Positions 1-5,823 of a DNA stretch of 6,286 bases are shown piece after piece; the stretch's first letter is position 1, and every line of letters starts with the position of its first letter. The stretch is from Bacteroidota bacterium (GTDB lineage Bacteria; Bacteroidota; Ignavibacteria; Ignavibacteriales; Ignavibacteriaceae). The stretch covers positions 1-6,286 of the forward strand of contig JAJYSI010000215.1 in NCBI GenBank assembly GCA_021793635.1, written 5' to 3'. Made by a program: the position numbers and the translations under genes. The notes beneath the pieces are model-generated. The model saw only the letters and a list, made by a program, of their open reading frames with translations. It was not told the DNA's origin and did not search any database.

Positions 1-413
1 GAGAAGTATACGAGGCGCCGGCAGCTGTAATACTTCACCATGCACATTTTGAATTAGAAAAATTAATACTTGACAAAGAGACTTTTAGATTCAAACAAAA
101 TATTTCTAACAAAGTAGCAAATTTAATTTATGACGGGCTTTGGTACTCTCCCCTTTTCAAATCACTAATGGCTTTCGTTGATTCTACCCAGGAAAATATA
201 ACAGGTGAAATTAAATTAGAACTTTACAAAGGAACAATAAAAACTCTATCGAGAAGTTCTGTGTATAGTCTTTACAACAAAAATCTAGCTACATATACTT
301 CGGAAGACACCTTTGATCATAAAGCGTCAGACGGTTTTATTAAAATATACGGACTTCCATACAAAACAATTACGCAGGTTGAAAAATTCGCAAAGCAAGA
401 GGTAATAGTATAA
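1..413 (+). CDS. argG: Argininosuccinate synthase, C-terminal part (5' end outside window)
   Basis: Argininosuccinate synthase joins citrulline and aspartate using ATP (giving AMP and pyrophosphate), the penultimate step of arginine synthesis in the cytoplasm. The reading frame is open from base 3 to the TAA at 411-413 and gives 136 residues, roughly the last third of a family that is usually about 400 aa. The frame begins in the conserved EAPAA segment (fragment residues 4-8), continues with IYDGLWYSPL, and then shows GEIKLELYKG (68-77), LATYTSEDTFD (95-105) and GFIKIYGLP (111-119), all characteristic of the C-terminal domain that makes tetramer contacts. The nucleotide-binding domain lies outside the window. 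An ATG at 168 is an internal methionine and not the start. The stop overlaps the argH start (TAATG), so the two genes are almost certainly co-transcribed and translationally coupled. The identification is firm; only the missing N-terminus limits it. Confidence 0.95.
   Translation, partial: EVYEAPAAVILHHAHFELEKLILDKETFRFKQNISNKVANLIYDGLWYSPLFKSLMAFVDSTQENITGEIKLELYKGTIKTLSRSSVYSLYNKNLATYTSEDTFDHKASDGFIKIYGLPYKTITQVEKFAKQEVIV
397..402 (+). promoter_or_regulatory. Ribosome binding site for argH
   Basis: AAGAGG lies 10 bases ahead of the ATG at 413, inside the last codons of argG. It supports the choice of the overlapping TAATG start. Ribosomes ending argG would also be released exactly at this start, so re-initiation is plausible. 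Confidence 0.5.
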
Positions 414-1783
414 TGCTCTGGGGCGGAAGGTTTAACGGGAATCTTAATCCCGGCGCTTTAAAGTTCTCTTCTTCATTGAACGTTGATATAAATTTGATAC
501 TTGAAGATATTGAAGGAAGCATTGCTCACGCAGAGATGCTTTCTAAAACAGGAATTATTACCCAGGAGGAGACAAAGAAATTAGTAGAGGGATTGCAGAA
601 GATAAAAATCGAATGGGAATCGAACAGATGGAAGCCTACGGAAAATGAGTATGAAGATATTCATTCCGCAGTTGAAGCAAGATTGTTTGAATTAATAGGA
701 GAGACAGCCGGAAAACTTCACACAGGGAGAAGCAGGAACGCCCAAGTTGCGACTGATTTGATTATGTGGACAAAAAAAGCTTGCGACGATATAATTTTTT
801 CTTTAAGAGAAATTCAAAAGGCATTTGTAGAGATTTCTTCAGCCAATACCGAAACAATAATTTCGGGTTACACTCATCTACAGAGAGGGCAGCCGGTTTC
901 ACTGGCTTTTCATCTTTTGGCTTATGTTGAGATGTTTCAGCGGGATGGAAACAGATTTAATTTCATAAAGAAATCTTTATCCGAATGTCCGCTTGGTTCA
1001 GGTGCGTTAGCCGGTTCCACGCTTCCATTAGATAGAGATTTAACGGCGAAAAAACTTGGCTTCGACTCCCCTACAGGTAATGCACTTGATTCGGTTTCGA
1101 ACAGAGATTTTGTTTTAGATTTCTTAAATGGATGTTCAATAGGCATGATACATCTTAGCCGTTTATCGGAAGAAATAATTATTTGGTCAACTTCGGAATT
1201 TAATTTTATAAAATTATCAGATAATTTTTCAACCGGTTCATCTTTAATGCCGCAAAAGAAAAACCCCGATCTTGCGGAACTTATCCGAGGAAAGACGGGA
1301 AAAACATTTGGGAACTATATTGCCTTTGCATCGACTATAAAAGGACTTCCTCTAAGTTATAACCGTGATCTTCAGGAAGATAAGGAGCCTTTGTTTGATT
1401 CTTTTTTCACCTATAAAAACTCACTCGGAATTATGAATGAAATGATGCAAACAGCGAAGTTCAATCCCAAAAACTTTGCTGAAGAATTAAAGGGAGATTT
1501 TTCTCTTGCAACAGATTTAGCAGATTGGCTTGTCCTGAAAGGTATTCCGTTTAGAAAGGCACATGAAATAGTCGGAACAATTGTAAAGAGTTTGGAAGAG
1601 AAAAACCTAAATTTTATCGGCGTAACTTTAGATTTCTTAAAATCAATCAATCCAATCTTTGATGAAAACGCTTTGGAATGTTTAGATATTGCAACTTCGT
1701 TACGGAGGAAAAAGACTTTCGGCTCTCCTAACCCAGAAATTGTTAAAGAGAGAATCAAATTCTGGAATAAGGAATTGGAATAA
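413..1783 (+). CDS. argH: Argininosuccinate lyase
   Basis: This enzyme cleaves argininosuccinate to arginine and fumarate, the last step of arginine synthesis, as a cytoplasmic homotetramer of the fumarase/aspartase superfamily. The 456-aa length matches the family (about 455-465). The protein opens with WGGRF (3-7), the usual N-terminus, which fixes the start. It then has the first conserved region HTGRSRNA (103-110), the second with THLQRGQP (154-161) containing the T-H pair of the active site, SVSNRDF (227-233), and the superfamily signature GSSLMPQKKNPD (275-286) with the catalytic serine on its mobile loop. The C-terminal SLRRKKTFGSPNPEIV segment (429-444) is also typical in position. 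Oddities: residue 110 is Ala (GCC) where the family nearly always has Asp (Glu in fungi) after SRN, and residue 230 is Asn where Asp or Glu is common. Every other catalytic element I can recognise is present, so I expect an active enzyme. It overlaps argG by one base and is probably the last gene of that operon. Confidence 0.96.
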   Translation: MLWGGRFNGNLNPGALKFSSSLNVDINLILEDIEGSIAHAEMLSKTGIITQEETKKLVEGLQKIKIEWESNRWKPTENEYEDIHSAVEARLFELIGETAGKLHTGRSRNAQVATDLIMWTKKACDDIIFSLREIQKAFVEISSANTETIISGYTHLQRGQPVSLAFHLLAYVEMFQRDGNRFNFIKKSLSECPLGSGALAGSTLPLDRDLTAKKLGFDSPTGNALDSVSNRDFVLDFLNGCSIGMIHLSRLSEEIIIWSTSEFNFIKLSDNFSTGSSLMPQKKNPDLAELIRGKTGKTFGNYIAFASTIKGLPLSYNRDLQEDKEPLFDSFFTYKNSLGIMNEMMQTAKFNPKNFAEELKGDFSLATDLADWLVLKGIPFRKAHEIVGTIVKSLEEKNLNFIGVTLDFLKSINPIFDENALECLDIATSLRRKKTFGSPNPEIVKERIKFWNKELE

Positions 1784-1785
1784 GG
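1763..1785 (+). repeat. Near-tandem 13-bp repeat across the argH stop codon
   Basis: TGGAATAAGG occurs at 1763-1772 and again at 1776-1785, an offset of 13 bases. Because 13 is not a multiple of three, the two copies are read in different frames: the first encodes W-N-K within the lyase, while the second supplies the TAA stop. It may be a small duplication or chance in a purine-rich stretch. Confidence 0.6.
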
Positions 1786-1859
1786 TTAAGGGTAAGATTG
1801 AAATTTGGAGGGGAATAGAACGGGGAAATTTAATTAGTGAGAAATATGTCAGCGCATTT

Positions 1860-1908
1860 TTAATTAGTTAAATATTTATTAAATTTTATCGATAATAAAT
1901 CTAATTAA
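1860..1908. repeat. AT-rich imperfect inverted repeat between argH and the receiver gene
   Basis: The left arm is TTAATTAG (1860-1867) plus ATTTATTA (1874-1881), separated by the six bases TTAAAT. The right arm is TAATAAAT (1893-1900) running directly into CTAATTAA (1901-1908). The arms pair over 16 bp with one 6-base bulge and an 11-base loop. A further direct copy of TTTAATTAGT stands at 1829-1838, exactly 30 bases before the copy at 1859-1868. The element could be a weak transcription end for argGH, an operator for the downstream gene, or simply AT-rich sequence; it lacks the G+C of a standard intrinsic terminator stem. The rest of the 174-base gap (1784-1957) is purine-rich then AT-rich, with no gene that I can support. 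Confidence 0.45.
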
Positions 1909-1910
1909 GT

Positions 1911-1938
1911 TTTGTTATCTTTATTAATCTATATTTTG
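1911..1938 (+). promoter_or_regulatory. Possible weak Bacteroidota-type promoter for the receiver gene
   Basis: TTTG at 1911-1914 and a box ending in TTTTG at 1930-1938 resemble the -33 TTTG / -7 TAnnTTTG pattern of Bacteroidota housekeeping promoters. The -7 box is one base off in spacing, and the gap between the boxes (15-17 bases) is shorter than usual. It would place the transcript start just ahead of the ATG at 1958. This is weak evidence. Confidence 0.2.
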
Positions 1939-1957
1939 AACAATTGAAACTGTAAAT

Positions 1958-2356
1958 ATGTATTCATTTCTTATTATTGATGATGACCCAACTGTCCGAG
2001 CTTATCTAAATAGAATAATTTCCAAAAAATTTGGAAATTCTATCCAAATGGTTGAAAATGGCGCTGAAGGATTGAAGTATTTACAAAACTCAAATCCTGA
2101 TATAATCCTTTTGGATATTTCTATGCCTGTTATGGATGGGGTTGAGTTTCTGAAAACAATGAGAATGATTGAGAAGTTTAAGAATACCCCTGTAATCATT
2201 TTAACTGCAATAAATGAAAGGGATATTATCGGTGAAATGATTGGGCTAGGTATCTCAGATTATATTCTAAAGCCAATTCGTGCGGAGTATACTTATGAAA
2301 GAATTCAAAAGGCAATTGAGACTTTGAAGAAATACAGGAAGGGGACGAGGGCTTAA
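1958..2356 (+). CDS. Stand-alone response regulator receiver domain protein (CheY-like)
   Basis: This is a single phosphoacceptor domain with no DNA-binding or enzymatic output domain; at 132 aa it is only slightly longer than a bare receiver. The fold landmarks are all present: the acidic metal-binding cluster IIDDDP (residues 6-11), the phosphorylated aspartate D53 in LLDISMPVMDG (51-61), the switch threonine T83 in ILTA, and the lysine K105 in DYILKPI with aromatic Y102. The protein should therefore be phosphorylated by a histidine kinase or phosphotransfer protein and act through protein-protein contacts in the cytoplasm. The ATG at 1958 is the first after an in-frame TGA at 1937-1939, and I see no clear Shine-Dalgarno sequence, which is common in this bacterial group. 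No partner kinase is adjacent on the same strand; the nearest is the partial kinase at the right edge, on the opposite strand. The target pathway cannot be read from the sequence; chemotaxis CheY, Spo0F-like relay and other adaptors are all possible. Confidence 0.92.
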   Translation: MYSFLIIDDDPTVRAYLNRIISKKFGNSIQMVENGAEGLKYLQNSNPDIILLDISMPVMDGVEFLKTMRMIEKFKNTPVIILTAINERDIIGEMIGLGISDYILKPIRAEYTYERIQKAIETLKKYRKGTRA

Positions 2357-2387
2357 CAAAGTACGAGTGGAAGGTTTATAATAAGTA

Positions 2388-2415
2388 TCCGCTCTTCACT
2401 AATGCAAAGAGCGGA
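2388..2415. terminator. Hairpin between convergent genes, likely terminator
   Basis: CCGCTCTT (2389-2396) pairs with AAGAGCGG (2407-2414), and T2388 with A2415, giving a perfect 9-bp stem with a 10-base loop. It starts 32 bases after the receiver gene's stop codon, and the minus-strand gene ends 65 bases beyond its other side. No U-run follows directly on either strand; on the + strand a T6 tract comes only 15 bases later (2430-2435). It probably ends or protects the 3' end of transcripts from both sides, but it is not a textbook intrinsic terminator. Confidence 0.6.
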
Positions 2416-2437
2416 AATATCAGTGGGCATTTTTTCC

Positions 2438-2454
2438 CGTGTAATTACTACACG
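2438..2454. terminator. Second hairpin between convergent genes
   Basis: CGTGTA (2438-2443) pairs with TACACG (2449-2454) around a 5-base loop. Outer T-rich (2432-2435) and A-rich (2455-2458) flanks could extend the stem past a two-base bulge. It lies 25 bases beyond the stop codon of the minus-strand propeller gene and is the first structure that transcript would meet. On the + strand it is followed by AAAATTTTC, a short U tract. It may act as a second, bidirectional terminator. Confidence 0.4.
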
Positions 2455-2479
2455 AAAATTTTCATCTACAAAATCTTTT

Positions 2480-5400
2480 TCATTCCGGTATCTTGACCGG
2501 TGAACCTCCTATCAGAACCGGAACATTATTTTCATGGGCTAATTTGTTAAATGATGATATCTCCACTCCGGTGATATTGTTAAATTTATCAATGTAATCG
2601 GATAGTTCCGTTCTTAAATTGATCATTTCATTTTTTAGCATAAGGTTAGGAGCGGAATCATAATCGCTTGAAAGCCAGTAGCGCATTCCAATAATCCAAT
2701 TACGAAATTTTGATGTGAAATGAATACCATCCTCCCCTACTCCCGGTTGAGCTTTAGTTTCCATTAATGTGTCTTTTACCGATGTAAGCATCGAGTCGAT
2801 TTGATGCGCAGCGCTAAGTACGGATCTGTACTGACCTCCCTTATCAGCAGATGAGGTATTCAGTTTTATTGCATTCTGCAAATTAAGTATTTGTCCGTGA
2901 AGATTGTCAATTCGATTTATCATTACATTCATTACGGATATTTCATTCTGAACTTCTTTAACAGCATTAAATTGTTCTTCAGCCGCCAGAACATTATAGG
3001 GGATCCTGGGGTCGGGTTTTAGTTCGAAAGAATGAGTCTGTTTTTCTCCGTTATATTCTACCGTAATTTTATATGTTCCGGGAAGCGCTTGGGGACCGCT
3101 ATGATAATTTGCATGTTTGCCATGCAAAGTGTCTGCAGCTAATAAATGCCCGCTTGAATAATTTAGATTCCATTCAATTCTATTTATCCCCTTATGCCCG
3201 GTGCCAAAAAGGGTATCAACCAAAGCTCCTTTAGAATCGGATATCTCTATTTTAACGGGTGTTTCATGTTTAGCCAGTTCCTCTTTTGTAGCTTTAACGG
3301 AATCTTTAATGAAATAATCAATTACTGCCCCACCCGGAGGATTTGGAGCGATGTATTTGCCGGATTCATTAAACCCACCTTTGTACCAAATGTTAAATAG
3401 GTAACCTGGTAGGACACTGAACATCTTAAATTTTATACTACTATCGGCTGGCATTTCTTCAAGAGGCGTAATATTATCACAAATAAAAATTCCTCTTCCA
3501 TGAGTAGCAACAACCAGATCATGATTCTTTTTAGCAAACTTTATATCGAATACAGGGGCAGTCGGGAAATTGGCTTTTAAAGGATTCCATTTCTTACCGT
3601 CATTCAGTGAATAAAATAGTCCGGTTTCTGTACCGGCAACTAAGAATCCTTTTTTGTTGGGATCTTCTCTGACAACAATGGCATAGGAATCCTCCGGCAA
3701 GCCTTTTGAGATTGACGTCCAACTTTTTCCATAATTATCTGTTTTAAATAGATAAGGTTTAGAGTCATTCATCATGTGCCGATCAACAGCTATATAACAT
3801 GTACCTGCATCAAAAGGCGAGACATCGACTTGATATACCCTTCCCCACGCGGGAAGATTCGGGATATCTTTTGATACGTTAGTCCAACTCTTGCCACCGT
3901 TAGTTGTAACCTGCACCTGCCCATCATCGGTACCGATCCAAATAACCTTTGAGTTTATATCTGAAAGTCCGATTGATAAAATAGTTCCAAAAGTTTCGGC
4001 GCCGCTAATATCATGATTGATTGGTCCGCCGCTAATAACCTGTTTAGATTTATCGTCGCGAGTTAAGTCTGGACTAATGACGCTCCAATTTTCTCCGCCG
4101 TCGGTTGTTTTGAATAAAACATTTGCGCCTAGAAAGACTTCATTTGCATCGGCTGAGGAGACAGCAATCGGTGTTGTCCAATTAAAACGATATTTTAGTT
4201 GATGCGGTTTCTTATCCGGAGCATCAAAAAAGTAAGGGCGGATTTGGTGAGTGATACCTGTTTTGGTATTTAGTCTTTGAAGGTAACCATCTTGTGCTTC
4301 AGCATAAACAATTGAAGGGTCGCTAGGAGCAGGCACAACATATTCACCGTCGCCGCCGGCAACAATAAACCAACCGGAGCCATCCACACTTCCGCCATTT
4401 AAATTCCTCGAAGGACCATACCAGGCATTATTATCCTGAAGACCGCCACCAAGGTTGTAGGCATACGAAGTATCTAAAGCAACTTGATAAAATTGTTCGA
4501 TAGGAATATTATTTAAAAAATGCCAAGAATCTCCGGCGTTCATAGAAAGATAAACACCTCCGTCATTGCCTTCTATTATTCTTTCTGGATTTTTTGGATC
4601 GATCCATATTGCATGATGATCAACGTGAATTCCTTTATTTATCGATGTAACTGTCTTGCCGCCGTTATTGGAAACAGTAATTAAAAATGATAAGAAATAA
4701 ATTTTTTCATCATCGTTGGGGGCTACTTCCATCCTTGAAAAATAAAAAGGGCGGACATTTAATTCATGATTATTACTCACCAACATCCAATGATCTCCAA
4801 AGTCATGCGAATCCCAGAGCATTCCTTTTTTAGATTCGATCAGAGCATAAACATGTTCCGGTTTAGAAAGAGAAGTTGCAAAGGAAATTCTTCCGAGCAA
4901 ACCTTTTGGGAGTCCAGCGGAGATTTTAGTCCAAGTATCACCACCGTCTTTAGATTGATAGATACCGCTGCCGGTGCCGCCATCATCCAAGGCCCAGGGA
5001 TAGCGAACAACTTGCCATGCAGCAGCAAGCATGACCTCCGGATTTCCGGGTTGCATTACCACATCCGAAATTCCCGTCGTATCATTTATGAAAAGAACTT
5101 TCTTCCATGTCTTCCCTCCGTCAATTGTTTTGTACAGACCGCGCTCTTTGTTAGGCGCCCATGGATGTCCGAGCGCAGCGGCAAAGACTATTTTAGGATT
5201 AGTTGGATCAATAACTATTTGAGAAATTTGCCCGGCATCTTTCAACCCCATAAACTTCCAGGTAGTGCCAGCATCAGGAGAGTAATAAACACCTTTTCCA
5301 TTAAGAACATCGTTGCGAATATTTGATTCACCGGTTCCGACCCAAACCAAATTTGGATTTGACGGAGCTAATGCAATTACACCAATTGAAGAGACCGGTT

Positions 5401-5680
5401 CTTTTTCAAAAATAGGTTTCCATGAAAATCCTCCGTCAGTGGTTTTAAACACTCCTCCTCCGGCAGCGCCGATATAATAGATCTCAGATTGACCCGGTAT
5501 GCCTACTACCGATGCAACTCGACCTCCGCCAATAGCGGGTCCGATGTTTCTAAATTTTAGTCCAGATGTATTATCAAATTTTCCGGATGAATCTTTTTGT
5601 GAATAGATTATTTGAGGTATGCATAAAAGAAAAATTATTAGAATTATTTTTACTGTCAAATGAATTTTCAGATGTCTCAT
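2480..5680 (-). CDS. Exported VPS10/sortilin-type Asp-box beta-propeller protein
   Basis: This is a large exported protein built mainly from BNR/Asp-box blades, the fold of VPS10/sortilin and of xyloglucanase- and sialidase-like propellers. Relatives are often labelled 'glycosyl hydrolase', but I see no catalytic motif that would justify an enzyme name. Residues 1-27 form a signal peptide (basic start, hydrophobic 9-25, likely cut at YS|QK). Asp-box motifs (S/T-x-D-x-G-x-T-W style) occur at about 79-87, 133-141, 184-192, 242-250, 290-298, 336-344 (degenerate), 378-386, 524-532, 591-599, 646-654 and 690-698. Family hallmarks include DHHAIWIDP (354-362), GNDGG (371-375), GGLQDN (412-417) and ATHGRGIFI (725-733). 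After the propeller comes a beta-sandwich-like part (about 740-890, with LPGTYKITVEYNG) and a mostly helical tail (about 895-1035). There is no obvious T9SS sorting domain, so periplasmic or surface location is open. The ATG at 5680 directly precedes the signal peptide and has AAAGGA 7 bases upstream. The ligand is unknown; protein or glycan binding is inference. Confidence 0.9.
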   Translation of the reverse strand: MRHLKIHLTVKIILIIFLLCIPQIIYSQKDSSGKFDNTSGLKFRNIGPAIGGGRVASVVGIPGQSEIYYIGAAGGGVFKTTDGGFSWKPIFEKEPVSSIGVIALAPSNPNLVWVGTGESNIRNDVLNGKGVYYSPDAGTTWKFMGLKDAGQISQIVIDPTNPKIVFAAALGHPWAPNKERGLYKTIDGGKTWKKVLFINDTTGISDVVMQPGNPEVMLAAAWQVVRYPWALDDGGTGSGIYQSKDGGDTWTKISAGLPKGLLGRISFATSLSKPEHVYALIESKKGMLWDSHDFGDHWMLVSNNHELNVRPFYFSRMEVAPNDDEKIYFLSFLITVSNNGGKTVTSINKGIHVDHHAIWIDPKNPERIIEGNDGGVYLSMNAGDSWHFLNNIPIEQFYQVALDTSYAYNLGGGLQDNNAWYGPSRNLNGGSVDGSGWFIVAGGDGEYVVPAPSDPSIVYAEAQDGYLQRLNTKTGITHQIRPYFFDAPDKKPHQLKYRFNWTTPIAVSSADANEVFLGANVLFKTTDGGENWSVISPDLTRDDKSKQVISGGPINHDISGAETFGTILSIGLSDINSKVIWIGTDDGQVQVTTNGGKSWTNVSKDIPNLPAWGRVYQVDVSPFDAGTCYIAVDRHMMNDSKPYLFKTDNYGKSWTSISKGLPEDSYAIVVREDPNKKGFLVAGTETGLFYSLNDGKKWNPLKANFPTAPVFDIKFAKKNHDLVVATHGRGIFICDNITPLEEMPADSSIKFKMFSVLPGYLFNIWYKGGFNESGKYIAPNPPGGAVIDYFIKDSVKATKEELAKHETPVKIEISDSKGALVDTLFGTGHKGINRIEWNLNYSSGHLLAADTLHGKHANYHSGPQALPGTYKITVEYNGEKQTHSFELKPDPRIPYNVLAAEEQFNAVKEVQNEISVMNVMINRIDNLHGQILNLQNAIKLNTSSADKGGQYRSVLSAAHQIDSMLTSVKDTLMETKAQPGVGEDGIHFTSKFRNWIIGMRYWLSSDYDSAPNLMLKNEMINLRTELSDYIDKFNNITGVEISSFNKLAHENNVPVLIGGSPVKIPE

Positions 5681-5687
5681 TCTATAA

Positions 5688-5693
5688 TCCTTT
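5688..5693 (-). promoter_or_regulatory. Ribosome binding site for the propeller gene
   Basis: On the minus strand AAAGGA lies 7 bases upstream of the ATG at 5680. It supports that start, which is also the one that gives an intact signal peptide. Confidence 0.6.
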
Positions 5694-5724
5694 CGGTTTG
5701 TGCAATTACTTTTTGGAAACGACG

Positions 5725-5754
5725 CAAAAATATAAAATTTTTAATTAGATGAAA
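5725..5754 (-). promoter_or_regulatory. Candidate Bacteroidota-type promoter for the propeller gene
   Basis: Read on the minus strand, TATTTTTG (5732 to 5725) matches the TAnnTTTG -7 box exactly. An upstream TTTC (5754 to 5751), 18 bases away, is a three-of-four match to the -33 TTTG. Transcription would begin near 5718-5720, leaving a leader of about 40 bases that contains the AAAGGA ribosome site. The motif is short and the DNA AT-rich, so it could be chance. The rest of the 143-base gap (5681-5823) has a GC-richer patch around 5780-5806 with only weak self-pairing, and no gene. Confidence 0.4.
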
Positions 5755-5823
5755 CTATTTTTTGTGATAAAGACTATAGGACGCCAAACCGCAATCCGCC
5801 AGTTGGATAAATTGTGTCGAACG

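Noticed and set aside
168..413. A separate small 81-residue gene beginning at the ATG at 168
   Set aside because: The frame is open upstream to the window edge and the residues before the ATG match argininosuccinate synthase, so this is the end of argG with an internal methionine.
1411..1758. 115-residue open frame antisense to argH
   Set aside because: It lies wholly inside a well-conserved enzyme gene on the other strand and resembles nothing known.
1689..1871. Small + strand open frame overlapping the end of argH
   Set aside because: Most of it lies in another frame of argH, with no start signal or recognisable domain. It is used only as the hypothetical extension discussed under the 13-bp repeat.
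2480..2720. Type IX secretion C-terminal sorting domain on the propeller protein
   Set aside because: The last 80 residues are largely helical and end in GGSPVKIPE. I see none of the short beta-strand pattern with conserved Gly and terminal Lys/Arg typical of T9SS tails.
4766..5326. 186-residue open frame antisense to the propeller gene
   Set aside because: It has no ribosome site or recognisable domain, and the opposite strand is clearly coding with repeated Asp-box motifs. The codon pattern of the Gly/Asp-rich repeats leaves this frame open by chance.
5621..5632. Lipoprotein signal (cysteine at residue 20 of the propeller protein)
   Set aside because: The residue before the cysteine is Leu, not Gly/Ala/Ser, so the lipobox is not met. 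A signal peptidase I cut after residue 27 fits better.
5780..5806. Terminator for the kinase gene in the GC-richer patch
   Set aside because: Only about five base pairs can form, with a bulge (CCAAAC against GTTGG), and no U tract follows on the minus strand.
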